From the NCBI GenBank assembly GCA_001048675.1, contig CCKK01000023.1, positions 124,001 through 188,000 on the forward strand: a stretch of DNA of 64,000 nt. Direction: 5' to 3'. The position numbers and the translations under genes were made by a program. The stretch comes from Vibrio diabolicus (GTDB lineage Bacteria; Pseudomonadota; Gammaproteobacteria; Enterobacterales; Vibrionaceae). This document shows positions 16,258 to 25,049 of this stretch, one piece after another (within the stretch, counting starts at the first letter, position 1; each line of letters opens with the position of its first letter). Under the pieces are notes generated by a model that searched no databases, was not told the DNA's origin, and saw only the letters and a program-made list of their open reading frames with translations.

Positions 16258-18183
16258 TTAATACAGCTTCATTTGCTCCTGCAGCCCAAACTTATTAATT
16301 TTTCTCCATAAGGTCGTGCGGCCAATTTGCAATGCTTTCGCCATATCATGCATTTTGCCATCACACTGATTCCAAGCCTGAACAATCGCTCTTCTCTCGG
16401 CTTCTTCTAACGTGATTACTGGCGTATTTTCTGCGGTATGGCGAGAATTCAGTTTAATGTCTTCAGGAATATCGTTCAGCTTGATTAAGTTGGAACTGCG
16501 GTTCAGCAAAATTCGCTCAGTTCGGTTTCTTAGTTCAGAGTTGTTGCCTGACCAACGAAAATTCATCAACGCTTCCAGTGCGACTGGCTCTATCGAGATT
16601 GTGACATTGTGTCGGCGTTCATAATGGCTGATAAGCTGCTGGACGAGAAATTCAATGTCTTCTTTACGCTTTCGTAGTGGTGGAATATGCAGCTCGTTCG
16701 AGGAGATTTCATAATAAAGTTGCCGACCAAATGAGCGCTGAGTGACATACTCGCTGATCTCTGAAGCGGTGCTCGTAATAAGTTGAAAGTCTACGGGGAT
16801 TAATCGCAAACTGTCGCTGCGGCTGACGAGCCCAGTTTTTAACAACTTAAGTAGCACGGCTTGTAAATCGGGCGACAGATATTCCACCTTTTCCAAAAAG
16901 AGCGTACCGCCATGGGCGAGTTCAAACTTAGAGGGCATGCCTTGTCCCTCGTCGTATCCCAGGGTTTCTTTGACCAGTTGCTCTGTATTGATGGAGCGGC
17001 AGTTGAGCGTAATGAACGGCCCTTCTTTGTAGGTGCTTTCGTTATGAATCGCCATGGCGAGAGTAGCTTTTCCTACGCCTTCTTCACCCGTAATTAGAAT
17101 CGGTGATTTGGACTTTATGGCCCGCTTTGCCACGGTAATGACGTGCTTCATTTTTCGTGAAATGACAGGCAAAGTGCTGAATGTATAGCGCGCACTGCCA
17201 CCTATTTGTTGTTGAGCAAGTTCGCGAATTTTATCTATGGGATGCAAAAATAATAAGTGCGTGCCGTCGTTGAGTGGACGCAAGGTAATGATCGCTTCAA
17301 CAAACTCGCCACGAACTTCTACCGTTGTGAGTTTGCGGTTGATGCTTGCACCCGACTCAAGACTATTGAGGACATTTGGCGGGAAACGTAAAACAGAAAA
17401 GACTTCTTTATCCAAAACCTGACTGGCTTCAATGTTTAACAAACGCTCTGATTGATGATTTACCATGGTGATACGGCTTTCTTCATCCCAGGCCAGAAGG
17501 CCGTCATCCATGCATTCTAGTGTTGCGTTGTGAGCACAAGTGAGGCGGTTAATGTTTTCTTGTTCCGACTGAATATGGATTTGCAAACTGACTTCTTTCG
17601 CGCTCGACGCGATGATGACTAAGTTTTCTTTCTTATAGGTTTCTGCTTTTTTGAGAAGGCATGTTGTGCCGCGTAACTTGCCAAATTGGTCGAAAACAGG
17701 CGCTGCTACAGAGGCATAAGAATGTAAGTGGCGATTGAAATGTTCTGCTGCGAAAACTTCACTCGGGATATGAGTACTAATACAGAGATTGACCGCATTT
17801 GTGCCAATTTTTCCTTCAGATAGAAAACAGCCTTGTTTAATGCCGAGCGCCTGCATCTCTTGCTGCATAGAGTGATGTCCCACAACGGAAAGAACGCAGC
17901 CGTTGCCGTCAGTCACGATCAATAGCAGGTCTTCGTCCCCTAGCATGTCGTAAGTGTCTTCAAGTACGGTCGTGGCGCATTCGATGAGGTGCTCGTTGCG
18001 TTTCATCAGAGATGAGAAGGTAAATCCAGAGGCAATATGTGGCTTTGACCAGGTGTAAGGACTGCATTGCTTTATGCAACGCTCCCACGACTCGAGGACG
18101 GGAGTGCGGGAAAATTCTGGAGATACCCAGTGGTGTTTCTGGAAAAATTCCCACTTGGTTTTAGTGTCTTCGATTGAAAGCAT
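16258..18183 (-). CDS. dhaR: Transcriptional activator of dha genes, DhaR
   Basis: Regulator of 641 residues with the DhaR domain order: N-terminal GAF-type sensor (about 50-200), PAS domain (about 215-320), AAA+ domain (about 340-560) and a Fis-type helix-turn-helix (GRTTLWRKINKFGLQ) at the end. In E. coli DhaR is switched by the DhaK and DhaL subunits. The AAA+ domain has a Walker A-like GEEGVGKATL, but the GAFTGA loop that contacts sigma-54 is replaced by YDEGQGMPSKFELAHGG, so like E. coli DhaR it should act with sigma-70. I start at the ATG at 18183; a TTG at 18198 is in frame. It is convergent with dhaM. Confidence 0.9.
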   Translation of the reverse strand: MLSIEDTKTKWEFFQKHHWVSPEFSRTPVLESWERCIKQCSPYTWSKPHIASGFTFSSLMKRNEHLIECATTVLEDTYDMLGDEDLLLIVTDGNGCVLSVVGHHSMQQEMQALGIKQGCFLSEGKIGTNAVNLCISTHIPSEVFAAEHFNRHLHSYASVAAPVFDQFGKLRGTTCLLKKAETYKKENLVIIASSAKEVSLQIHIQSEQENINRLTCAHNATLECMDDGLLAWDEESRITMVNHQSERLLNIEASQVLDKEVFSVLRFPPNVLNSLESGASINRKLTTVEVRGEFVEAIITLRPLNDGTHLLFLHPIDKIRELAQQQIGGSARYTFSTLPVISRKMKHVITVAKRAIKSKSPILITGEEGVGKATLAMAIHNESTYKEGPFITLNCRSINTEQLVKETLGYDEGQGMPSKFELAHGGTLFLEKVEYLSPDLQAVLLKLLKTGLVSRSDSLRLIPVDFQLITSTASEISEYVTQRSFGRQLYYEISSNELHIPPLRKRKEDIEFLVQQLISHYERRHNVTISIEPVALEALMNFRWSGNNSELRNRTERILLNRSSNLIKLNDIPEDIKLNSRHTAENTPVITLEEAERRAIVQAWNQCDGKMHDMAKALQIGRTTLWRKINKFGLQEQMKLY

Positions 18184-18328
18184 GCGATACCGTTTCAATA
18201 CTAGCGATAGATTGGTCTGATGTTACAGAGACATCGGAATATGGACTGTGATGGCTTTCACGCACGTTGTATAGAAGAATGTGCAAAAAGAGGGGCGAGT
18301 TGAGGAGGCTTCCTTGCCAGTTTTTCGA

Positions 18329-18859
18329 TTAAAAAGGGCTGTCTTTGCCGAGCTCATTGCAAATTTCGACAATCGCGAGTGACAGGCCGGACTTAATGAT
18401 TTGTTGTTGGCGCTGAAGTTGGAGTTGATAAAACTCAAGGTCGATGTCGTCATCAGGTTCGTTGACTTCTAATTGCACCATGCCCATTTTCTTTACCAGA
18501 TGCAGCTTTTTGATTGGCTCTAGAATATTTGGATCAGTGAACTCGTAGTCGGATGCATCGCTATTGAGTCGGTTTTTAAGCTTAATGATGTCTTCAATAT
18601 CATGATAAATATCGTCTGGGAGGACGCCTAAGCCAAATAGGAGTTTCAAACGAACAGAGAGATCGCCCAGCGGTCCGGAGTCTTGCAGTAGGGGACCAAC
18701 AACCGATTGCACGGCGAAGTTATCTTTACGAAAGATCCTTTGTATTAGCCCGTCGATGGAATCGTTGAACACATCGACTGCTGCAATAAAAAAGCCTCGT
18801 ACCGATGGCGCGCTGTTTAATCGTTCAATGATCTCGGTTTCGTTGATGTTATCTGCCAT
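18329..18859 (-). CDS. mtlR: Mannitol operon repressor MtlR
   Basis: Helical protein of 176 residues of the MtlR/FumE family, which represses the mannitol operon in enterobacteria without an obvious helix-turn-helix. Diagnostic stretches are VRGFFIAAVDVFNDSIDGLIQR, GPLGDLSVRLKLLFGLGVLP and DIIKLKNRLNSD. It is the third gene of mtlA-mtlD-mtlR, 57 bases after mtlD. Length and order match the E. coli operon. Confidence 0.92.
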   Translation of the reverse strand: MADNINETEIIERLNSAPSVRGFFIAAVDVFNDSIDGLIQRIFRKDNFAVQSVVGPLLQDSGPLGDLSVRLKLLFGLGVLPDDIYHDIEDIIKLKNRLNSDASDYEFTDPNILEPIKKLHLVKKMGMVQLEVNEPDDDIDLEFYQLQLQRQQQIIKSGLSLAIVEICNELGKDSPF

Positions 18860-18916
18860 ATACTGAGTAACTGTTTAAAATTATATTTATGGGGAGCAGA
18901 GCTCCCCTTGATTCGA

Positions 18917-20065
18917 TTAAAGCTGGTGGTAAATCGCTTCTATTTGAGCCACTTCAACACTGTCTTCAGCCAGACCGGTGTATTTTGCTAGCGTTTTTGT
19001 CACGCCAACCTCTTTTAATGAGGTCTGTAGCTCAACCGCTTGCGGATCGGTGTCGTTGGTGTATTTCAACGCCGCCGCGATCCCTTTCAAAAGTGTTTGA
19101 TTTTCAGTGCCATACTCGATTGTACCGAGTAATGGCTTCACTAATCTATCATTTGCACCCAATTTACGAATTGGTTGACGACCTACGCGATCAACCTCAT
19201 CCACTAAGTAAGGGTTGGCAAAGCGTCCTAGAATCTTCTCGATGTAAGCGTTGTGCATGTCACGGTCAAAGCCGTAACGTTTGATCAGCACCTCACCACT
19301 CTCTTGCATTGCTTGTTTTACTTCAGCATGAATGCTTGGGTCTTCAATTGCTTCACGAATGGTACGGTGCCCTTTCAAACAACCTAAATAAGCGGTAATG
19401 CAGTGACCTGTGTTTAGGGTGAACAGCTTACGTTCGACAAAGGCCATTAGGTTGTTGGTCTTTTCCATGCCTGAGATGTCAGGGATTTCGCCCTTGAATT
19501 GCTGTTCATCCACAATCCATTCACTAAAGCTTTCTACCGTGACTTCTAGTGGGTCATCGTTCGCAGCTTCTGCTGGTGGCACGATGCGATCGACTGCTGA
19601 ATCAACAAAGCCAACCAACTCGTCTGCCTTTGTGTGCAGCGATTCATCCAGATGTTTGTATACTTCGCCTTTTAGGTGTGTGGTACCACGCACCATATTT
19701 TCACAGGCGATGATGTTAAGTGGCGCGTCATTACCAGCTTCAAAACGTTTGGCGATACCTTTCGCGATGGTTTTCGCGATGATATCTAATACGTTTGGAC
19801 CGACCGCTGTGGTAACCAAATCGGTTTTGACGATGTGATCAATCACGTCATCACTGGCTGAGTTTACCGCTGTGACGTGGGTAACAGTGTCGATTTGGCA
19901 CTCGGTGCCCACGACTTTCACTTTGTATTCTTGTTTGTGGCTGAGCTGGTCTACCAACGGCGCATCAACGTCAGCGAAAGTGACCTCGACTTCTGCGTCT
20001 GCTAAGAGTTTACCGATGAAACCACGACCGATGTTACCTGCACCAAAATGAACTGCGTTTTTCAT
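18917..20065 (-). CDS. mtlD: Mannitol-1-phosphate 5-dehydrogenase
   Basis: Oxidises mannitol-1-phosphate to fructose-6-phosphate with NAD+, in the cytoplasm. It has 382 residues, the same as E. coli. The N-terminal nucleotide-binding motif GAGNIGRGFIG is right at the start (MKNAVHFGAGNIGRG), and later ACENMVRGTTHLK and the catalytic lysine region VERKLFTLNTGHCITAYLG are intact. It lies between mtlA (gap 112 bases) and mtlR, all on the minus strand. Confidence 0.96.
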   Translation of the reverse strand: MKNAVHFGAGNIGRGFIGKLLADAEVEVTFADVDAPLVDQLSHKQEYKVKVVGTECQIDTVTHVTAVNSASDDVIDHIVKTDLVTTAVGPNVLDIIAKTIAKGIAKRFEAGNDAPLNIIACENMVRGTTHLKGEVYKHLDESLHTKADELVGFVDSAVDRIVPPAEAANDDPLEVTVESFSEWIVDEQQFKGEIPDISGMEKTNNLMAFVERKLFTLNTGHCITAYLGCLKGHRTIREAIEDPSIHAEVKQAMQESGEVLIKRYGFDRDMHNAYIEKILGRFANPYLVDEVDRVGRQPIRKLGANDRLVKPLLGTIEYGTENQTLLKGIAAALKYTNDTDPQAVELQTSLKEVGVTKTLAKYTGLAEDSVEVAQIEAIYHQL

Positions 20066-20177
20066 AATTCTTACCTACCAATATCTGAAAATGTTGACTT
20101 ACGAAACTAGGGTGAGGCCAACCGCATAGGGGGTGACAGCTGACCTCATTTGCCTCAGGAGCAAATTAAAGGAGTAA

Positions 20178-22130
20178 TTAAGCCGCTTGTTGACCGCCAA
20201 GGATGTTCAGAATCTCTTCCACATCGTTGGTGCTGGTTAGCTTCTCAATTGCTTCCGGCTCATCGAGCGCGTTCGTAATGGTGGTGATCACCTGGATGTG
20301 CTCATCGTTCTTAGCGGCAATGCCGATAACCAGTTTCGCGACATCGTCGTCATCTTCAGTAAATTGGATACCCGATGGGTATTGGCAGATTACAATGCCT
20401 GTTTTCTTCACGCGGTCTTTCGCTTCTACGGTGCCATGAGGAACCGCGATAGACTCGCCAAGGTAAGTTGGAACCAACGCTTCACGCTCAAACATCGCGT
20501 CTACGTATTCTGGTTCTGCGTAGCCAAGTTCAACCAATTTGTTGCCTGCAAAGCGAATGGCTTCTTCTTTGTTGGCTGCTTTCAAACCTAGGTGAATGTT
20601 CTCACGCTGGATTTGGAAAACCGATGGCTGCTGTGGCTCAAAGCAGTCGTCGTTCGCCGCCATGACTGACACTTTCACCATTTGGTCGTCATTGGCTGCG
20701 GATTGGTTTTGTGCTGCCAGTAACTTGGTGACTAGCTGGTTATACATTTCGCTGTCTAGGAAGTTCGTCAATGAAATGTGGTGTGCGTTTGGAGCATGCT
20801 TACGTGCACGATCCGTTAAGTCTTTATGAGTAATCACGATATCTGCACTCTCTGGTAAGCTGTTAATGGCAAGGTTGGTTACGTGGATGTTCAGACCTGC
20901 GTCTTGAACCTTTTTGCGTAGCATGCTCGCGCCCATTGCGCTAGAGCCCATGCCCGCATCACAAGCGACAATAATGCTTTGTACTGTCGCTAGGTCTACG
21001 TCACCTTTGCTTTGGCTGTTTACCACCGCATCGTTTTTAGATGCAGATTTCATGTCTTTCATTTGTGATGTTGCTTTTTCTAGTGCTGCTTCATCACCGT
21101 CTTCCTCTGTTGACGTTTGTGTCTTCATTAGTAGTGCTGCTACGGCGAATGACACACCTGTTGCCGCTGCGATAGAGGCAAGAACGCCAACAATTGAGCC
21201 TTTCTGAGTCATCAACAAGATTGCAAAGATTGAACCTGGTGATGCTGGAGAAACGATGCCCGCGTTAAACATGGTTAGAACGAACACGCCAGTCATACCA
21301 CCTGCAATAGCCGCAAGGATCAGACGTGGGTTCATTAGAATATACGGGAAGTAAATCTCGTGAATGCCACCGAAGAAATGGATGATGGATGCACCGCCAG
21401 CCGTTTGGCGAGCCGTACCTTTGCCAAACACCATGTAAGCCAGCAGGATACCCAAGCCCGGACCAGGGTTTGCTTCGATTAGGAAGAAGATCGATTGACC
21501 TGTCTCAGACGCTTGTTGGATACCTAGCGGAGAGAAGATACCGTGGTTGATCGCGTTGTTTAGGAACAGGATCTTCGCTGGCTCAACAAAAATAGAAGTC
21601 AGTGGCAGAAGGTGCGCTGAAACAAGGAAGTTTACGCCTGCTGCCAATGCGCCTGAAAGCACTTTGACAAATGGACCGATAAGGAAGAAAGCCAAAATGG
21701 CGCACAGCATACCAATGATGCCCGCAGAGAAGTTGTTAACCAACATCTCGAAGCCACTTTTTACTTTACCATCGATGTAGTTATCGAATTTCTTGATAGC
21801 CCAGCCGCCCATTGGGCCGACCATCATTGCACCCATAAACATTGGGATGTCTGTGCCGACAATCACACCCATTGTTGTGATTGCACCGACTACCGCACCA
21901 CGATCGCCGCCCACTAATTTACCACCGGTGTAACCGATCAGTAGTGGCAGCAAGTAAGTGATCATAGGACCAACCATGGAAGCTAACGTCTCATTTGGTA
22001 GCCATCCGGTTGGGATAAATAGAGCAGTGATAAAGCCCCACGCGATAAACGCGCCGATGTTAGGCATTACCATGTTTGACAGAAAACGACCAAAATTTTG
22101 TATCTTGATCTTGGCATCTGGTGATATCAT
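20178..22130 (-). CDS. mtlA: PTS mannitol-specific EIICBA component
   Basis: Inner-membrane permease that imports mannitol as mannitol-1-phosphate. It has 650 residues from the ATG at 22130, chosen because GGGGAA lies just upstream and ISPDAKIKIQNFGRFLSNMVMPNIGAF aligns with the family start. The EIIC membrane domain (about 1-340) includes GGIHEIYFPY, which holds the substrate-site glutamate. The EIIB domain has the phospho-cysteine in IIVACDAGMGSSAMGA, and the EIIA domain has the phospho-histidine in ESIAVPHGTVEAKDR. All three PTS modules are in one chain, as in E. coli. It is first in mtlADR. Confidence 0.96.
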   Translation of the reverse strand: MISPDAKIKIQNFGRFLSNMVMPNIGAFIAWGFITALFIPTGWLPNETLASMVGPMITYLLPLLIGYTGGKLVGGDRGAVVGAITTMGVIVGTDIPMFMGAMMVGPMGGWAIKKFDNYIDGKVKSGFEMLVNNFSAGIIGMLCAILAFFLIGPFVKVLSGALAAGVNFLVSAHLLPLTSIFVEPAKILFLNNAINHGIFSPLGIQQASETGQSIFFLIEANPGPGLGILLAYMVFGKGTARQTAGGASIIHFFGGIHEIYFPYILMNPRLILAAIAGGMTGVFVLTMFNAGIVSPASPGSIFAILLMTQKGSIVGVLASIAAATGVSFAVAALLMKTQTSTEEDGDEAALEKATSQMKDMKSASKNDAVVNSQSKGDVDLATVQSIIVACDAGMGSSAMGASMLRKKVQDAGLNIHVTNLAINSLPESADIVITHKDLTDRARKHAPNAHHISLTNFLDSEMYNQLVTKLLAAQNQSAANDDQMVKVSVMAANDDCFEPQQPSVFQIQRENIHLGLKAANKEEAIRFAGNKLVELGYAEPEYVDAMFEREALVPTYLGESIAVPHGTVEAKDRVKKTGIVICQYPSGIQFTEDDDDVAKLVIGIAAKNDEHIQVITTITNALDEPEAIEKLTSTNDVEEILNILGGQQAA

Positions 22131-22169
22131 AACAATTCCCCGTTCGATGTTCTGATGAATATGTTGTCG

Positions 22170-22300
22170 TAAACGGTTCGCCAAAACCGCTTGTTTGATT
22201 GCTTAGTACCCAATCAATTTACCACACATTTTCCAATTGGAACTGACGACGGGTTTTTCGTGATCAACCCCCGCATTTCTTCGGATGAAAAGCATTTTTT
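22170..22300 (+). ncRNA. Possible MtlS-type antisense small RNA
   Basis: In Vibrio cholerae the small RNA MtlS is transcribed antisense to the mtlA 5' leader and represses MtlA. Here a plus-strand hairpin (GC and TTTC pairing with GAAA and GC, 22273-22293) followed by ATTTTTT could be its terminator. This would place a roughly 120-base RNA opposite the mtlA leader. The 5' end is a guess and no strong plus-strand promoter is evident. Confidence 0.3.
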
Positions 22301-22417
22301 AAGTGATGATGATCAATTAATTGATATGTAACTTAATAACAAAAAATGACTTTCAAATCTGTCAATAAAAATATTAGTGATCAATTCGATCTTCTGACAA
22401 ATATAAAATCAAAATTC

Positions 22418-22437
22418 ATTGTGATTAAGATCACCTT
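22418..22437. promoter_or_regulatory. CRP-like binding site upstream of mtlA
   Basis: TGTGA-TTAAGA-TCACC matches the CRP consensus TGTGA-N6-TCACA at nine of ten core positions. GATGA-TCAGTG-TCACA at 22471-22486 is a weaker second candidate. cAMP-CRP activation of mannitol uptake fits the PTS biology. Confidence 0.6.
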
Positions 22438-22733
22438 TAATTTCTTTTTCAATTCAAATTAAATACTCGAGATGATCAGTGTCACATTTTGTTTGACGTT
22501 AGGTTTGATTGAAAATGTGATCTATGGCCATTTTGAGGTTTTGTGAAAGTTTATAACGTGAACGTTTGTGCGATGTTGGCGTTTTGTGGATTAAAGCTTG
22601 AGATGACAGGCCTTTTTGCGATGAGTTTAACTAAACACTTTGTTTTTAATGTCTTATGGGTAAATAACGCATCACGCTGCTCGCGTTGTGTTGTTTAGAG
22701 CGATTTTGAGCAGCGCGATACCTCCGACGACGG

Positions 22734-24482
22734 TTAATGGCTCAGAGCTAAATACTCGCGCGCGTTTCCACTGCCCATGTAACGTGCAAGCGTTTTCTCA
22801 GGCACATCGCGTAAATCCACCATAATCAATCCATCCAGTGCGTTGTTAAACGCCGGATCGACGTTAAAACACACCAACTTACCATTCAAACTCAAATATT
22901 GGCGCAGTAATACCGGGACGCCTTTGCCTTCGTCAATTCGAGCGATCACGCGAGATAGCAACTGTAAATCTCCCAATGCGGTTAGCATGCTGGTATTCCA
23001 GTTTAAGTTGGTTTCTGGCAGTGGGTTTGACGGAGTGACGTATTCGGCGCAGTCGTTGTCGTAGTGGTGTAGGGTCATCGATTGTGCCAGCAACTGACGC
23101 GCGGTATGGCTGTAATCGTTGCTGATGCTCACTGGGCCAAATAAGTGCGTGTATTCGGGATGTTGATGGACAAAAGTCGCTATGCCTTTCCAGAGTAAGA
23201 GTAGGGCACTCATGCTTTTTTGATATTGCTCGGCAATCACAGAACGACCCATTTCAATCGACTTACCCATTTGATCGAGAAAGCGTTGGTCATAGTTGAA
23301 CAATGTGCGCGAATACAATCCTTCTACGCCATATTTCGCCAATAATTGATCAACTAATCCAAGACGGTAAGCACCTACCATGCATTGGTTCTCACGATCC
23401 CACACAAATAGGTGCAGGTAATCATGATCGAAATGGTCAATGTCTATTGCTTGCCCGGTCCCTTCGCCAACCTGTCGGAAATTGAGCTCACGTAGGCGAC
23501 CAATTTCATGCAGTAGGGAAGGGATACTCTGCGATTCCGTGCAGTAAACATCGAACTCACCACTTGTTAGTAGCTTGGACTCTTTTGGTAAGCTGTGCAG
23601 CTCTTCAAGCAATTCGCCTACGGGTAACCCTGCCGCAATAGGTAAGAGAGCATTGTCTGAGACCGTTTGCTGAGTGGCACTTACATCGCGGTTAAGCAGG
23701 TAGGTGTTAAGCCTCAGATAATTGACGATCTGACCATCATTGAGGTTATTGAGTTCTTTAAACTTGATTGCTTGCCCAAAGGACAACTCAATGGTTTTTG
23801 CGCTCTTGTTGAGCAGCTCTCTTCCTAACATCAAGGTGCGTAAAAGAGGGTGGATTTTACCTGCCATGTAGAAGCGTTTTGAGTTCTGCCCACGAATGAA
23901 GACGGGAACAGTGGCGGCTTTGTTCTTACGAATTAACGCACTGACACTGCGGCTCCATTCTTTGTCTTCTAAACGCTGTTGTTTGGCATCCACTAACTGC
24001 GACACTTCACCCGCAGGGAAAACCAATAACAAGCCGCCATTCGCAAGGTGTTTGTTGGCTGCTCTGAGGGCCTTCATATTCGATTTGACGGCGTCTTTGC
24101 CTTCGAATACGTCGACACCAATAAAAAGTTGGTCGAGCTCTGGTACGGTTTTTAGGTACTGATTCGCTAAAATTTGGATATCGTCTCGTATCATCAATAG
24201 TAGCTCGGCGAGAATCACGCCTTCAACACAACCGAGAGGGTGATTCGCCACAATGACGGTTGCGCCTTGCTTTGGCACTGCGTCGAGCGAACCATGGGTA
24301 ATGCGATAGTCGATCCCCAAAATATCCAGCGTAAATCGCAAGAAAGTTTTGGTATCCGCATTCACGGGGCGTTGGGCGTAGAATTTATCGAGCTGACTTA
24401 AACCCGTAGCCCATTCTGCAACGTTTTCACCAATGCCAAACGGCGTTTTACGAGGGAGACGAAAAGGGGTCGAACTATCCAT
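22734..24482 (-). CDS. olsF: Bifunctional ornithine lipid synthase OlsF (acyltransferase fusion)
   Basis: Predicted to make ornithine lipids, phosphorus-free membrane lipids. It has 582 residues. The N-terminal half is a PlsC-type acyltransferase (OlsA-like) with the catalytic NHPLG box and the FPAGEVS motif. The C-terminal half is a GNAT-like acyl-ornithine domain (OlsB-like), with REL..RQVGEGTG, DYLHLFVWD and SIEMGRSVIAEQYQKS. The single-chain fusion is the OlsF arrangement described in Serratia and reported for Vibrio; older annotation often calls it hemolysin. I start at the ATG at 24482, preceded by GAGG; an upstream TTG at 24500 is less likely. Confidence 0.85.
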   Translation of the reverse strand: MDSSTPFRLPRKTPFGIGENVAEWATGLSQLDKFYAQRPVNADTKTFLRFTLDILGIDYRITHGSLDAVPKQGATVIVANHPLGCVEGVILAELLLMIRDDIQILANQYLKTVPELDQLFIGVDVFEGKDAVKSNMKALRAANKHLANGGLLLVFPAGEVSQLVDAKQQRLEDKEWSRSVSALIRKNKAATVPVFIRGQNSKRFYMAGKIHPLLRTLMLGRELLNKSAKTIELSFGQAIKFKELNNLNDGQIVNYLRLNTYLLNRDVSATQQTVSDNALLPIAAGLPVGELLEELHSLPKESKLLTSGEFDVYCTESQSIPSLLHEIGRLRELNFRQVGEGTGQAIDIDHFDHDYLHLFVWDRENQCMVGAYRLGLVDQLLAKYGVEGLYSRTLFNYDQRFLDQMGKSIEMGRSVIAEQYQKSMSALLLLWKGIATFVHQHPEYTHLFGPVSISNDYSHTARQLLAQSMTLHHYDNDCAEYVTPSNPLPETNLNWNTSMLTALGDLQLLSRVIARIDEGKGVPVLLRQYLSLNGKLVCFNVDPAFNNALDGLIMVDLRDVPEKTLARYMGSGNAREYLALSH

Positions 24483-24521
24483 ATTTACCTCAGCGTACAA
24501 GTGGCTGATCGGATAGTAGAA

Positions 24522-24535
24522 ATTACAGATGACAG
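24522..24535 (-). promoter_or_regulatory. Pho-box-like half sites upstream of olsF
   Basis: On the minus strand CTGTCAT is followed directly by CTGTAAT, about 40 bases upstream of the olsF start. CTGTCAT is the PhoB half-site, but the canonical box has an 11-bp repeat period and here it is 7, so this is only suggestive. Confidence 0.25.
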
Positions 24536-24619
24536 TTCAGAGGCAAATCCATGAGCCTTTGGTGACAAACTGGTGAAGCTTTGTTGACCAAAGGCGAAGG
24601 GGATAGGACAGCTTTAGCG

Positions 24620-24886
24620 TTACGTTTTGTCGCCAGCAAACATCAGGATACTCAGAGAGTTGAGCGTTTCACTGAGACTTTCTAGTGAGCTCAAGAGCTG
24701 TTTGGTCGGCTCATTATCTAGCAGAATTCGACCATCAAAGCGTTTCCCTTCGCATTGATCTTCATCGCATATACCCGCTTGGGGGGCTTGTGTTGAGTTG
24801 TCATCCATTACTAAGTCGTCAGTACTCAAACAAGCCGTTGAGACAAATAATCCGCTCAGAACTACCAGCCATTTTATTTTCAACAT
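24620..24886 (-). CDS. Small predicted lipoprotein, function unknown
   Basis: Protein of 88 residues. MLKIKWLVVLSGLFVSTAC is a lipoprotein signal peptide with lipobox STAC, so the mature protein begins at Cys19 and is lipid-anchored. The rest is acidic, contains the paired cysteines of ICDEDQC, and ends with a hydrophobic heptad-like stretch SSLESLSETLNSLSILMF. I start at the ATG at 24886 because it gives the proper signal; a GTG at 24901 is in frame upstream. It lies 137 bases upstream of olsF on the same strand. I do not recognise the family. Confidence 0.65.
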   Translation of the reverse strand: MLKIKWLVVLSGLFVSTACLSTDDLVMDDNSTQAPQAGICDEDQCEGKRFDGRILLDNEPTKQLLSSLESLSETLNSLSILMFAGDKT

Positions 24887-25049
24887 AATCTTAAAAACCA
24901 CAATAAAACACTGTTCAATTGTAATTTATTCTATTCACCATTTCGAACGACATGACAAAAACTTGGCTTTAGGTCGCCATTTTCTGGCCATAGTTGAGCT
25001 ATGTTATCGATACGACGAATTGTTACTTTTGGCGAAATTAGGAGGATGA

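Larger units (their letters stand above)
22131..22733. promoter_or_regulatory. Long mtlA upstream region
   Basis: A 603-base gene-free stretch between mtlA and olsF. It contains a strong CRP-type site (22418-22437), a second weaker one (22471-22486), and a plus-strand hairpin with a T run (22273-22300) antisense to the mtlA leader. A GCTGCTC/GAGCAGC inverted repeat at 22675-22715 near the olsF end has no T run. The rest is AT-rich with nothing else assigned. Confidence 0.55.

Noticed and set aside
22675..22715. GCTGCTC/GAGCAGC inverted repeat downstream of olsF as a terminator
   Set aside because: The loop is about 25 bases and no T run follows on either strand.
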